Assembly: GCF_024181385.1 (NCBI RefSeq)
Contig: NZ_CP051305.1
Coordinates: 2,728,001 to 2,792,000 of the forward strand
Origin: Treponema sp. OMZ 798
GTDB lineage: Bacteria > Spirochaetota > Spirochaetia > Treponematales > Treponemataceae
Length of the DNA stretch: 64,000 nucleotides
Direction: 5' to 3'
Below the pieces are notes generated by a model. The model was not told where the DNA came from, searched no databases, and worked only from the letters and a program-made list of their open reading frames with translations. Shown here piece after piece: positions 6,591 to 16,389 of this stretch; the first letter of the stretch is position 1, and the number at the start of each line of letters is the position of its first letter. A program made the translations under genes and the position numbers.

Positions 6591-8992
6591 AACCTATATC
6601 CGTTCCTATCGGTTCGAGGTTTTATAGCCTCCCTGATAGGAATCGGCTTTTGGAAGGCATATCCCTGCCCGTAATCTACACCTATATCTTTTAAAATTGA
6701 AACTATCTGCTCATTTTCTGCATATTCACCTATTGTGTAAAGACCTAAATGGTAACACATATCCCTCATGGTCTTAACCATTGAAAAATCTATGTAGTCT
6801 TTATCTATGGACTTTATAAAGGACCCGTCAATTTTTACATAATCTATCGGGAGGGTCTTTAAATACGGGAAAGAAGAAAAACCTTTTCCAAAATCATCCA
6901 AAGAAAAAGAAAACCCTTGTTTTCTTAATTCGGTAACAAATTTTGAGGTTGCTTCCAAGTTTCTTACTGCACAGCTTTCCGTTATTTCAAAGCAGAAGTT
7001 ATGAGCCGGAACGTTTAATGTCTTGCGGCTCTCAGCTATAAATTCTACAAGGTCATTTGAAAAAAATGAGTCTGCCGAAATATTGATTGAAAATATTACG
7101 CCCTCGTCCAAGTAACCATTACTTACCGCTTCTGCAAAAAAGGCAAAGGTATTTCTTATAACCCACTTATCTATTTCATATATGAGATTATATCTTTCAG
7201 CTATAGGGATAAAAACATCCGGCATAATAATATGATCATCATTGGTTTTAAGTCTTATTAAAATTTCATACTTAGGATGATGAAAAATATCATTTAGAGG
7301 AATAATTGCCTGTGCATATAAAACGAAATTGTCCTCTTTAAGAGCTTTTTGGATGGTATTTAACCAAAATGAAATATTTCCGCCGGAAAATCCTGTGAGC
7401 CCTGTAGACGATAATAGTTCGTAACAACCGCCCCCATTTCTAAAAGCTGTAGAGCAAGCGTCATATACATTTGATACTATCTCTTGGGCACTTTGAGGTA
7501 TCTTAGGAATATTTACGATACCGACACTTATGGAAATAGTCAGTTTTTTTTCGTTCCAGGTAAAGTATTCACGATTTATTTTATCTATAAGGTCTTGTGT
7601 AAATTGACAGACTTCTTCTTGGTTTCCGAAGTAAAAGATTGCAAATTCGTCACCTATGACATGTATAAGAGAATTTTCTGGCATATTTAGAGATTTTATG
7701 TGATCTAAAACCATGGAATATATGTGCTGTATCAGTGCATTGCCGGCATAATACCCCCAAAGCTGATTTATGGTTTTAAATTTATCTATATCCAAATATA
7801 AAAGATATACTTCTTCATTTTCACTCATTTCGGTAATTATCTTATCTATCTTTTGAGTCATGGTAAGAGAGTTAAGACTAAAATTTGCTTCCCCCTGAAG
7901 ATTCGATTTTGCATTTTTTACTACAGAGTTAAAACTCTTTGCAATTCTTGCAAGTTCATGATTTTGTCTATCCAAAAAATCGAATTTAATAAGCTCATTG
8001 TTTTTTGCCGCCTTTTCTAGCCGGTTCGTAATAGTTTCTATTGGTGATGCTACTTTTTTTGCAATTAAGAGGGATAGAATACTTACGAAGATAATAAAGA
8101 TACATGCAAATAATATAGCTCTAAATTTTAGACCGTTTATGGGATAATAAAAATCAGATGCAGGTATTGTAAATCCAACCGTCCACCCGGCCGCCGCTGA
8201 TTGCGCAAAGTAGAAGAATCTTTCGGCTCCGTCATAATCTTTTACTACGGGCAAGCTTTTGCTATAGCCCTTATCCATTTTTAGCTTGGCGATATGTTCT
8301 ATAAAATCTATGCCGCCCTCAATATTATAAATCTCCGTAAAGCTATCAATATCTAATTGATATCTTTCATTGGGGTGAGATAATATTCGATAATCTTTTC
8401 CTATCAAAAAAGCGTAAGTCCCATCTTCGTTTTTAAATTTTTCTATAAGGGATAATAGCTCTTCTATCTTTATTTCACCTAAAAGTAATCCGTCCACTCC
8501 GTTTTTTGTGGTAAACTGTTTGATAATGGAAAAGGATATTGTATCCGGTTTTGCACTTATACTGTGATAAGGATTGGTAATTACGGTTTCTTCAGTGCTT
8601 TTTGCTTCAATATACCAAGGCCTCTTTCTTGGGTCATAGCTGTCGGGCGGTCTCCAACCCTGACCATTTGCAAAAACACCTGTTTCAAAAAAAACTGCAT
8701 AATCGGTTTCAGGACTAAGCCTGTTTAAATTTACCAAAAATCCGGTGCATTCCTCATAATCCGTAATATCCATATAAACCAAAGTTTCTATAGTTTGCTC
8801 GATCTCGGTCATTTTTTCGACAAGCCATTCATCTATTTCCTTGGCAATCAGTTGAGCTTTTAATTGGTTTTTATTGTTTAGGTTTGTTGAAAAAATGTTT
8901 GCCGCATAAAAAAAGTTGAGGAATACAGAAATAATTATTAAAGCACTAAACACTAATGCGTTTGAGAGAACAATTTTCTGTTTTAATCTCAT
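6587..8992 (-). CDS. Cache-GGDEF-EAL membrane protein (probable c-di-GMP phosphodiesterase)
   Basis: An 801-residue inner-membrane protein: a first membrane segment near residues 5-28, a periplasmic dCache sensor with the characteristic SYDPRKRPWY segment, a second membrane segment near 290-315, then GGDEF and EAL domains. The GGDEF signature is degenerate (IGDEF at 446-450), so cyclase activity is doubtful. The EAL domain keeps the EXLXR motif (EILIR, 576-580), EITES, SLDDFG and the KIDGSF lysine, so hydrolysis of cyclic di-GMP is likely. The start used here is the ATG at 8992, because AAGGAGGG lies just upstream. An in-frame ATG 13 codons earlier lacks one. The sensed ligand is unknown. Confidence 0.9.
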   Translation of the reverse strand: MRLKQKIVLSNALVFSALIIISVFLNFFYAANIFSTNLNNKNQLKAQLIAKEIDEWLVEKMTEIEQTIETLVYMDITDYEECTGFLVNLNRLSPETDYAVFFETGVFANGQGWRPPDSYDPRKRPWYIEAKSTEETVITNPYHSISAKPDTISFSIIKQFTTKNGVDGLLLGEIKIEELLSLIEKFKNEDGTYAFLIGKDYRILSHPNERYQLDIDSFTEIYNIEGGIDFIEHIAKLKMDKGYSKSLPVVKDYDGAERFFYFAQSAAAGWTVGFTIPASDFYYPINGLKFRAILFACIFIIFVSILSLLIAKKVASPIETITNRLEKAAKNNELIKFDFLDRQNHELARIAKSFNSVVKNAKSNLQGEANFSLNSLTMTQKIDKIITEMSENEEVYLLYLDIDKFKTINQLWGYYAGNALIQHIYSMVLDHIKSLNMPENSLIHVIGDEFAIFYFGNQEEVCQFTQDLIDKINREYFTWNEKKLTISISVGIVNIPKIPQSAQEIVSNVYDACSTAFRNGGGCYELLSSTGLTGFSGGNISFWLNTIQKALKEDNFVLYAQAIIPLNDIFHHPKYEILIRLKTNDDHIIMPDVFIPIAERYNLIYEIDKWVIRNTFAFFAEAVSNGYLDEGVIFSINISADSFFSNDLVEFIAESRKTLNVPAHNFCFEITESCAVRNLEATSKFVTELRKQGFSFSLDDFGKGFSSFPYLKTLPIDYVKIDGSFIKSIDKDYIDFSMVKTMRDMCYHLGLYTIGEYAENEQIVSILKDIGVDYGQGYAFQKPIPIREAIKPRTDRNGYRF

Positions 8993-9191
8993 GCGTCCCT
9001 CCTTCAAATGGATGCTAAAATTTATGCACAAATCTATTTTATAAAAATTGACAGTAAGATAGACAACTTAAACAATCTTTCGTCATTATAATCGATTTAA
9101 AATAGATATGCCGTATTGTTCTTGTTCAAAATATAACTAAATTTCAAACTAAAAGTTACTTGTTTTTCTTTATTATCTTTACAAACTAAAA

Positions 9192-9533
9192 TTATTGATA
9201 TTTATCTAAAGGTTTATCTTTAAAGCAGCCGGATGTGTATTTTTTTAATAATTTATTCAAGTCTGTTATCAGTTCGGCATGTCGTCCTGCTATTATCGTT
9301 AAATCTTCTTGACTTATATCGTCTGTAAGAAATAGTTCGTAAGGAGTAGTATTTAGTGCATCCGTTATTTTTGATAAGGTTGCGGCAGACACCCATTTTT
9401 GCTTGTTTTCAATTGCATTGATAAATGCAATTGAAACATCAGCCCGCAGAGCCAACTCCATCTGGGACATTTCCAGTTTATGCCGAATCCTTTTTATATT
9501 TTTAGCTAAAACAGATGCATAATCATAACTCAT
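9192..9533 (-). CDS. XRE-family helix-turn-helix regulator
   Basis: A 113-residue protein with a Cro/CI-type DNA-binding domain at about 5-65 (LAKNIKRIRHKLEMSQMELA, then SIAFINAIENKQKWVS). A C-terminal tail of about 45 residues has no recognised domain. The start at 9533 matches the beginning of the domain; TATTAT lies 5 nt before it and a GGGGG run further up, so either a leaderless or a weakly led message is possible. It is divergent from the 548-residue gene at 9694 and may control it. The target is unknown. Confidence 0.85.
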   Translation of the reverse strand: MSYDYASVLAKNIKRIRHKLEMSQMELALRADVSIAFINAIENKQKWVSAATLSKITDALNTTPYELFLTDDISQEDLTIIAGRHAELITDLNKLLKKYTSGCFKDKPLDKYQ

Positions 9534-9693
9534 AATTAATAATACCCCCAAAATTTGATGACAGCAAAGAGCCAATAGTGTAATAAAATATTCTATCAGT
9601 TGAAATCTAGCTTTTAACTAATGCAGAATTTGAATTTTATATAAGAATTCTATACTATCTTGAAAATAAGGGTAATTTTTGATAATATAGAAA

Positions 9694-11340
9694 GTGTTAA
9701 TTTTATCTAATTTAATCCGGCATATAAAAGAATTCTTCTATTCTTTGTTTTACTCGAATGAAGAAGATATGAACTCCCAAAAGGCCCTGCGCAATATTAT
9801 TCAGGAATTAAAGCGGTGTAAGTACCCAGTATATCGTAATGACAATACTATCTTGGCCGGCTTACCGATAATTATCTATGAGATTTATAGGATAAGCTTG
9901 ACTTTTAAACATATTTTGCGTGAGACTATATGTTCTAATGACATTAGGCTTTCAACTTTTTTTTTAGATAAGCTGGTAGAGTCTTCATTTTCAGATCAAC
10001 AAAAAATACTAAAGGAAAAGATATCCTTTAACAGCCGTATGGAAAAGATTTCGGATTTAATGAGGGAAGATTTTGACCAAAAAATTAAGGATCAGACAAA
10101 CGAATTCGATGATCTTGTATTTTCCTTGACCGATCCTGCTTTTAAGACTGTAGATGTCAAAATAAATAAACTGTTTGCATTTTTTGATTTTTGCAGTTTT
10201 CAATTTAATACTTTTTTTGCTTATTTTGATCCCGGTTTTAGTACAATTATAAATACTGATTCTGTAAGAGAGCATTATAGTTTTGAAAATGTAGACGGAA
10301 TGACTGTTCTTCAAGAGATTCTTGATTTGGATTATCTTATTCGGAATATATCTATAGATGAACAACTGGCGGATGGAATCTTGTTTCTTAATTCATGCCT
10401 CTCTTCAGATAAACAGACAGATGAAATTTATATAAAAAAGAATTTAAAAAATTTTTCCTCAAAGCTCGAAAATAGTTTGGGTAAGGATACGCTAAAAAAT
10501 ATTGCAAAATTGGTTAAAAAGGACCCTAAGTTTGAGGATAAAACAAAGTCGCCTCGTGCTTTCTCGGAAATAGAAGAGTACAAAACACGACTTGCAGCTA
10601 ATTTTAATGCGGATACAAAAAAAATACTTAAACTAAGGCAGGATCTCCAAATGGAATCTCTTATCAGCGGTTTATTTGGAGATATTGAAATACTCAAGCT
10701 GGATGTTTATAACGAAGAGCTGAACGGCAAAATTCAAGCTTTAACCGGCCTTTCATTAGACTGGATAAGGCCCTTAGAGATTTTAAAAACATATGCAAAA
10801 AGTTTTTTTGAACCCTCGATAGAGCCTTTTTTGAGAGAGCTTTTAGTAGAGGGACTTTTTGAAGACAAAAAAATGAAGTCTGATTTTGCTGCAAATTATT
10901 ATTACTGCTCGGCTGTTACAGACAAAATAGATGAACTGGAAAAAATGATGTATGGTAAGAATGAGTCCTCAATAGAGCTTATAAGGGGATATTTAACGCG
11001 TATGGAGGCCGGAGGAGATTTTGAAAAACCCTTATCAAAAATTATTGACGAGATTAACCTTCGTGCAAAGAAATTTTTGGAAGAATCGGGCAAGTACTAT
11101 TTAGACCTTCTTAAATTTTGTAAGTTAATAATAAAGGATACGTATAGACCCGTACCTGAAAACGTACATAATATAACTGCAATGATAAATTCTACAAAAA
11201 ACAAAGACAGATTTACGGTTTTTGCAAACGGGATAGAAAATTTTGAAAAAATGATTGAACTTTTAAAAAGATATGTTGTCATCGATATATCGGAGCTAAA
11301 TGAAAAGGCAGGTAAAAATTATGAAAACTACTCCAAATGA
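9694..11340 (+). CDS. Conserved-looking hypothetical cytosolic protein (possibly DUF5312)
   Basis: A 548-residue protein, mostly helical and rich in charged residues, with no signal peptide and no catalytic motif that I can name. Its size and character resemble a spirochaete-specific family (DUF5312), which I give only as a possibility. The GTG at 9694 is the annotated start. GATAAT at 9681-9686, 7 nt before it, with TTGAAA at 9660-9665, suggests a leaderless message. If that is wrong, the ATG at 9769 is the next candidate. Its 3' end overlaps the GAF-GGDEF gene by 20 nt, so the two are probably translated together. A link to c-di-GMP signalling is suggested by context only. Confidence 0.75.
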   Translation: MLILSNLIRHIKEFFYSLFYSNEEDMNSQKALRNIIQELKRCKYPVYRNDNTILAGLPIIIYEIYRISLTFKHILRETICSNDIRLSTFFLDKLVESSFSDQQKILKEKISFNSRMEKISDLMREDFDQKIKDQTNEFDDLVFSLTDPAFKTVDVKINKLFAFFDFCSFQFNTFFAYFDPGFSTIINTDSVREHYSFENVDGMTVLQEILDLDYLIRNISIDEQLADGILFLNSCLSSDKQTDEIYIKKNLKNFSSKLENSLGKDTLKNIAKLVKKDPKFEDKTKSPRAFSEIEEYKTRLAANFNADTKKILKLRQDLQMESLISGLFGDIEILKLDVYNEELNGKIQALTGLSLDWIRPLEILKTYAKSFFEPSIEPFLRELLVEGLFEDKKMKSDFAANYYYCSAVTDKIDELEKMMYGKNESSIELIRGYLTRMEAGGDFEKPLSKIIDEINLRAKKFLEESGKYYLDLLKFCKLIIKDTYRPVPENVHNITAMINSTKNKDRFTVFANGIENFEKMIELLKRYVVIDISELNEKAGKNYENYSK

Positions 11341-12436
11341 AAAATTATTAAAAAAAGCATTAAATGCCGGCAAAACTAAAAAATATGCCGATAAAATTTT
11401 TCACCAAGAAAAAGAAATCTTTGATTTAAAGCAACTATTGCAGATTTCAAAGAGTTTAAACTCCGTTTTGCAATTTGACCGCCTTATTGAAGCAATATTA
11501 TATATAGTTATGGCCCAGTTAAAAACCTTTGGAGCTGCAATTTTTACAAAAAAATCCTTTGATGATAACCTATTTGTATTAAACAGGGACCATTATGGTT
11601 TTGATATCTCCCGCGAGGTTCAATACTCTATAAATGTGGATCATCCGCTCATAAATTTTTTGGATAAATCCGATTCGGGGTGTACTCCCGATGAGATAGG
11701 TAAAAACATAAAGACAGACAAGATAGTAAAGGATTTATTCAGTCTAAGCCCTTCTTTTTTTGTACCCTTAAAAGCAAAAAATAGAATGATAGGCTTTTTA
11801 CTTTTAGGCGAGAAAATGGAAAGTTCCCATGAATTTACGGACTATGAAAAAAACATTATAGAAAATATAGCTTCCTTGGCTGCCATAGCTATAAACAACT
11901 CCCAGCTTTTGGAAATGACTACAACCGATATAATGACGCACTTAAAATTAAAGCATTACTTTTTCACCTTGCTGATGGAGCGCTTGGATATTATAAATTC
12001 TTCAGACGCAAAAAAAGAACCGCTTTCAATTTTAATGATTGATATAGACTTTTTTAAAAAGATAAATGACACCTATGGTCATGCTGCCGGTGATATTGTT
12101 TTGGAAGAGGTTGCAAGAGTTATAAAATCGTGTACGCGAAATGCCGATACTGCTGCAAGATACGGCGGTGAAGAATTTGTAGTAATGCTTAATAATACTC
12201 CGGTTAGTGCTGCTATGGCTATAGCCGAAAGAATAAGAAAGCTTGTAGAAGAGACTGCTGTTTTTTATGACGGTCAAAAAATTAATGTTACTATCTCTAT
12301 AGGGGTATCAAGTTATAACTTTGATCTTGAGCCTGCAAAGTCCATAGTGGACAGGGCAGATAAGGCCTTATACGAGTCCAAACAAAACGGACGGAATCGT
12401 GTAACATTATCTAAAAATAACTTGCCTAAAGATTGA
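11321..12436 (+). CDS. GAF-GGDEF diguanylate cyclase
   Basis: A 371-residue soluble protein that probably makes cyclic di-GMP from two GTP. A GAF sensor domain lies at about 45-200. The GGDEF domain at about 205-365 has an intact active-site loop GGEEF (282-286) and a product-inhibition site RxxD (RNAD, 273-276) five residues before it. The start was chosen at 11321, preceded by AGGCAGGT. An ATG at 11300 with GGAG 4 nt upstream is a possible longer start. It overlaps the preceding gene by 20 nt and so belongs to its operon. Together with the Cache-GGDEF-EAL gene at 6.6-9.0 kb it gives opposite halves of c-di-GMP turnover in one neighbourhood. Confidence 0.92.
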   Translation: MKTTPNEKLLKKALNAGKTKKYADKIFHQEKEIFDLKQLLQISKSLNSVLQFDRLIEAILYIVMAQLKTFGAAIFTKKSFDDNLFVLNRDHYGFDISREVQYSINVDHPLINFLDKSDSGCTPDEIGKNIKTDKIVKDLFSLSPSFFVPLKAKNRMIGFLLLGEKMESSHEFTDYEKNIIENIASLAAIAINNSQLLEMTTTDIMTHLKLKHYFFTLLMERLDIINSSDAKKEPLSILMIDIDFFKKINDTYGHAAGDIVLEEVARVIKSCTRNADTAARYGGEEFVVMLNNTPVSAAMAIAERIRKLVEETAVFYDGQKINVTISIGVSSYNFDLEPAKSIVDRADKALYESKQNGRNRVTLSKNNLPKD

Positions 12437-12457
12437 TAATTTTCGATATTTTATATT

Positions 12458-13087
12458 ATGAAGTATTTACGAAAACCTTTTAAATATACATATAAGAATG
12501 CCGTACTTGCCATAGCTCTTATCAATGCTGCCGTGTTTGTACTTACAAGTCTTTTTAGAAATTTGAGTGCATACTTAGGACTTGTGCCTATTCTTGTATT
12601 GTATGCTCAAACTTATTGGCAAATATTCACTTACCAATTTGTTCATGGGGACTTTTTTCATTTGGCATTTAATATGCTTGCCCTATTCTTTTTTGGTGTC
12701 CCGGTAGAAAGAAAAATCGGAACAAAGGAATTTATACTTTACTATCTTCTGATAGGAACGATTGATGGTGCTTTGAGTTTTTTGGTGTATGCGGCAACAG
12801 GCTTTTATAATATTACCCTTGTAGGTGCATCAGGAGCAATTTTCGGTGTTTTACTTTTATATGCCGTAATTTATCCTAACTCCGTGATCTATCTTTGGGC
12901 TGTGGTTCCTGTGCCGGCCCCTCTTTTGATTTTAGGCTATGCAGTAATTGAGCTCATCAGCATATTCTCTGTAGGTGACGGGATTGCGCACTTGACTCAC
13001 TTTATAGGGCTCCTTGCCGGTTGGGCATACATAAGAATCCGCTTCGGCATAAAGCCTCTTAAAGTCTGGAATTCAACGGGAAGGTAA
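12458..13087 (+). CDS. Rhomboid-family intramembrane serine protease
   Basis: A 209-residue membrane protein with about six hydrophobic segments. The catalytic serine lies in GASGAIFG (S125) and the catalytic histidine in HFIGLLAG (H181), where the HxxG spacing matches the last helix of rhomboids. The segment FHLAFNMLALFFFG is the conserved second-helix region. The enzyme cuts transmembrane segments in the inner membrane, and its substrates are unknown. No clear ribosome site precedes the ATG. It follows the GAF-GGDEF gene by 21 nt. Confidence 0.9.
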   Translation: MKYLRKPFKYTYKNAVLAIALINAAVFVLTSLFRNLSAYLGLVPILVLYAQTYWQIFTYQFVHGDFFHLAFNMLALFFFGVPVERKIGTKEFILYYLLIGTIDGALSFLVYAATGFYNITLVGASGAIFGVLLLYAVIYPNSVIYLWAVVPVPAPLLILGYAVIELISIFSVGDGIAHLTHFIGLLAGWAYIRIRFGIKPLKVWNSTGR

Positions 13088-13107
13088 AATTGCCCGATAA
13101 TTAGACT

Positions 13108-13788
13108 ATGAGAAAGTTCATTGCTTTGCTTCTTTTTTTTATAAGTCTTTGTCTATATGCGGATACTTATTCCGGGGCTTCAGGAAGTGATGCCTTGATT
13201 GTAAGAGCTCCGGTCTGGGTATTTCTTGATGAAGCCCCTAAGCTAAAAGATGATGAGAGCAAGGCAAAATTCACTCCTCCTAAAGAGGCCTTGCTTGAGC
13301 TTTCAGCCTATATCCTGTCAGGCATGACCTACGGTTTAAAATTTTCTTATACACCCTTCGATAAAAAGCGTAATGTAGAAGAAGTCTTTGAGCTGGAGAC
13401 TGTTTTTAAGCCAAGTACCGAAAATATAAAAATTACCGATGTAAGGGTTAAATATCCTTATTGTTATTCTTGGGCCGAATACGGCATCCCTGAATCCTAT
13501 TCAGGGCATTTTAAGCTTTGGACAAAGAACGCTCATAAGACAATAAAGGGTAGAGGCAAGGGAGACCGCTTTGATGAGCTTGAAGGGGTGTATACCGCTT
13601 ATACTGAGGCGATAAAAAATGCCGTCCGTCAATATGCTAGAACCTTTTTAAAAAATAAACCTAAGGAAATTCGAGGGGCTGTTTTGATAAAATCTTCTCC
13701 CCGTCTTTTTGTAGAATCGGGTTTTTTTAAGGCTGAACTTGAACTTTACATCCAAATAGATGAAATTATAAAATATACGGTTTTTTAA
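13108..13788 (+). CDS. Secreted hypothetical protein
   Basis: A 226-residue protein with an N-terminal signal peptide (MRKFIALLLFFISLCLYADT, probable cleavage after LYA). The rest has no family I recognise; it is mixed alpha/beta in appearance with many aromatic and lysine residues. It is likely periplasmic or outer-membrane associated. GATAAT at 13096-13101 lies 6 nt before the ATG and no ribosome site is visible. It starts 20 nt after the rhomboid gene and ends 3 nt before the dihydrouridine synthase gene, suggesting one transcription unit. Confidence 0.75.
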   Translation: MRKFIALLLFFISLCLYADTYSGASGSDALIVRAPVWVFLDEAPKLKDDESKAKFTPPKEALLELSAYILSGMTYGLKFSYTPFDKKRNVEEVFELETVFKPSTENIKITDVRVKYPYCYSWAEYGIPESYSGHFKLWTKNAHKTIKGRGKGDRFDELEGVYTAYTEAIKNAVRQYARTFLKNKPKEIRGAVLIKSSPRLFVESGFFKAELELYIQIDEIIKYTVF

Positions 13789-13791
13789 TTT

Positions 13792-14805
13792 ATGAATTTG
13801 ATATCGGCACCCATGGCTGCAATAACTCACTCCGCTTTTAGAAGACTCATAGCCTGTTTTAAGGAGCCGGATGAGTATTTTTCTGAAATGATACATGCTC
13901 CATCTGCTATTTCAGGCGGAGGTTTTGAAAAATGGTATTTTAGGGCAAATCCGTCGCCCGAAAAGCTTGTTTGGCAGATTACGAGCCCTGAGGAGGAAGC
14001 TGCGGCTGCCTGCATCCCTATTTTGCTTCAATACGGCGGCTTTGGCATTGACCTAAACATGGGCTGCTGTGCCCCGCAGATCGTTAACACCGGAGCCGGC
14101 TTTGCATGGATGAAAAAGCCGCTTTCTCAAACAGCCTCCTTAGTAAGCAAGGTAAAAAAGGCTGTCCTTCTCTGTGATGGGCAGAAATCAAGGCCGCAGA
14201 CCGAGTCTATCCGCCTTAGTGTAAAACTGCGCCTAGGCGAAGAAGAAAACTATGATAAGCTTTTGTCCTTTTGTAAGATGCTTGTTTCGGAAGGAGTAGA
14301 CCTGATAACCCTGCACCCCCGCACTCAAAAACAAAAATATTCAAGGCCGTGTAAACATGAGTACACAGCCCGTCTTGCCGCCGATTTAAGCGTTCCCGTT
14401 TACGGTAACGGAGATATAAATTCCCTTGAAATCTTAGAAAAAACCGGCTCAAAATATCCATGTTCGGGCTGGATGATAGGCCGGGCAGCCGTGCAAAAAC
14501 CGTGGATTTTTTATGAGCTCTCAAAGGGGCATTTAAAAAACGGTGCAGCTGCCGGAAGAGAAGAAAAAATCGAAATCGACTTATTAAAAACAGCGGAGCT
14601 GTTTTTAAGTTTTTTACAGGAAGAACAACCCCAAGAGTTTTACCTTACAAGGGCTCAGCGCTTTTTTGCCTTCTTTTGCGATAATTTCAGCTTTGCCCAC
14701 CATATAAAAAGCAAGATTCTAAATTGCAAGAACCTTGATGATATGCTCCTCAATTTAAGAGCCTATTTTGAGGAGGTTCCTCAAGACAGGCTGATAAGGG
14801 TTTAG
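13792..14805 (+). CDS. tRNA-dihydrouridine synthase
   Basis: A 337-residue flavoenzyme that reduces uridines in tRNA loops. The FMN-binding TIM barrel is evident from LISAPMAAITHSAFR at the N-terminus, DLNMGCCAPQIVNTGAGFAWM (with the catalytic cysteine region), LITLHPRTQKQKYSRP, VYGNGDINS and GWMIGRAAVQKPWIF. The length fits the Dus family. It cannot be assigned to DusA, B or C from the sequence alone. It begins 3 nt after the preceding gene, and its TAG interlocks by 4 nt with the stop of the convergent membrane transferase. Confidence 0.93.
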   Translation: MNLISAPMAAITHSAFRRLIACFKEPDEYFSEMIHAPSAISGGGFEKWYFRANPSPEKLVWQITSPEEEAAAACIPILLQYGGFGIDLNMGCCAPQIVNTGAGFAWMKKPLSQTASLVSKVKKAVLLCDGQKSRPQTESIRLSVKLRLGEEENYDKLLSFCKMLVSEGVDLITLHPRTQKQKYSRPCKHEYTARLAADLSVPVYGNGDINSLEILEKTGSKYPCSGWMIGRAAVQKPWIFYELSKGHLKNGAAAGREEKIEIDLLKTAELFLSFLQEEQPQEFYLTRAQRFFAFFCDNFSFAHHIKSKILNCKNLDDMLLNLRAYFEEVPQDRLIRV

Positions 14806-16367
14806 TCTTTTTTCATCAACTTTTCTTCATAAAAGATTGAGCGTTTTTCGATTTCTGAATTGAGCTTCTTTAAGCCCTTTTCTTCCAACAGAGTTTTTTG
14901 GCCCGAAAAGAGGGAGCGGCCAAGGCCTAAACCCGAGGCATTGAATTCGATACCAATGCTTTCTACGATTGTGGGAAAAAGGTCAAAAGTTGTAAAGAGC
15001 CGATTTTTGTTTTTATCAGTTGTTTTTGCAGAATTTATAAAGGCGTTGTAGGGATGTCTATCTTGTAATTTTACGGTCGGCGGATATAGATCTCCTCCCA
15101 TGTATAAGTGATCTCCTAAAATGACTATTGTAGTATTTTCATAAAAGGGCTGGGTCTTAGCCCATTCAACAAAGTCATAGGCTTTTTTTGATGCTCCGGC
15201 ATAGACATTGTGTATTTTTTCAAAATAAATGTTAGGGCATTTTTCATCGGCATAGCCTCTGGGAGAATGTGTGTCGGCAGTAAAAAAGATATAGGCGAAA
15301 GGCCTATCTTCTTTTGAAAGCTCAGTGAGGTCCTCCCGTGCAAATCGGTAAAGTTTTTCGTCTTCAAAGCCCCACCATACATTGTAGCCTTTGGGTATTC
15401 TCCCTGCTTCAACAAAATAAGAATAATCTTGAATCTTAAAGTTTTTATGGCCGGTTAAAAAATTACCCAAGCAGCCGAATTCCTTGTCAGCCGCCATGCT
15501 GAAAACGAGCGTGTAGCCGTTATCGTATAAAAGATCTCCTAGACCGTAACCTCCTTCCATAAAATTATCAATTTTTATTGAGGCTGTATTTAAGGATGAA
15601 ATTCTAAAAGAAGATGAATCAAAAGCAGGAAGATTTAAGATTAACGGAACGCCTAGGTTTAAGGAAGTAAGGGATGCTATTGAGTGAGATGTCCCCGTAA
15701 CCTGTGTAAGCCCTCCCAAATTTTCGCTGTGGCTGAATGAAAGGTTTTGTTCGGCTATTTGCCGTAACTCAGGAATAAGATCATAGCGGGATAAGCCTCC
15801 GAATTCCTTTGATACGGCACTTATCTCCATCGATTCAAGGTAGAGTATTATGAGGTTTCGCTTTTTTTGAGGGAAAGTAAATTTTACTTTAGAAGGGTCT
15901 ATATAGTTAATCTCATAAAGGTCTGTAGGAGGGCTTAGCTTATAATAAACATATTGAATATACCCGAATTTATATTGACTATATCCTAAAATAATACATA
16001 GATAAATCAATAAATAAAGGCGGGGTCTTCTTATTAAAATAGGGAAGATGCGGTAAGATCTTCCTTTCTTTGTTTTTAAAAGAAATTTTACTTCTTTTAA
16101 GATTAAAACAAGGTTTACCAAGGATAGAATTATCGGAATTACAAGGGCTTTTAGGTAAAAGCTTAGAAGAACCTCGCTGCTTGTGCCGTCAATGGGAGTG
16201 ATAGCTGTAAAGATAAGCTGATCTATTTGAGCATGAGGGAAGATGCCTAAAAGCCAAATGATGAGCATTAGAAGAAAAGCATATAGAAGTACGAATAAGC
16301 TGCCTAAAAAAGCCTGTTTTTTCTTTTCTTTTTTATTTGTGAATACGATCTTTTCTCTTATAAACAT
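14802..16367 (-). CDS. Membrane sulfatase/phosphoglycerol-transferase-like protein (LTA synthase/OpgB type)
   Basis: A 521-residue protein with about four to five membrane segments in the first 160 residues, then a large alkaline-phosphatase-fold domain. Recognised features are YLESME near the metal site, TQVTGTSHSIASLTSLNLGVPL (the segment carrying the acceptor Ser/Thr in OpgB-like enzymes), a THSPRG-like loop and VILGDH. These enzymes transfer phosphoglycerol or phosphoethanolamine from lipids to glycans on the outer face of the inner membrane. Treponemes are reported to have lipoglycans resembling lipoteichoic acid, so an envelope role is plausible. The donor and acceptor are unknown. Its GAAG ribosome site is weak. 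Confidence 0.88.
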   Translation of the reverse strand: MFIREKIVFTNKKEKKKQAFLGSLFVLLYAFLLMLIIWLLGIFPHAQIDQLIFTAITPIDGTSSEVLLSFYLKALVIPIILSLVNLVLILKEVKFLLKTKKGRSYRIFPILIRRPRLYLLIYLCIILGYSQYKFGYIQYVYYKLSPPTDLYEINYIDPSKVKFTFPQKKRNLIILYLESMEISAVSKEFGGLSRYDLIPELRQIAEQNLSFSHSENLGGLTQVTGTSHSIASLTSLNLGVPLILNLPAFDSSSFRISSLNTASIKIDNFMEGGYGLGDLLYDNGYTLVFSMAADKEFGCLGNFLTGHKNFKIQDYSYFVEAGRIPKGYNVWWGFEDEKLYRFAREDLTELSKEDRPFAYIFFTADTHSPRGYADEKCPNIYFEKIHNVYAGASKKAYDFVEWAKTQPFYENTTIVILGDHLYMGGDLYPPTVKLQDRHPYNAFINSAKTTDKNKNRLFTTFDLFPTIVESIGIEFNASGLGLGRSLFSGQKTLLEEKGLKKLNSEIEKRSIFYEEKLMKKD

Positions 16368-16389
16368 AACACATCTTCAAAATAAAAGA

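Noticed and set aside
6587-9031. Longer start of the GGDEF/EAL gene at 9031
   Set aside because: The strong AAGGAGGG lies inside that extension and is positioned for the ATG at 8992.
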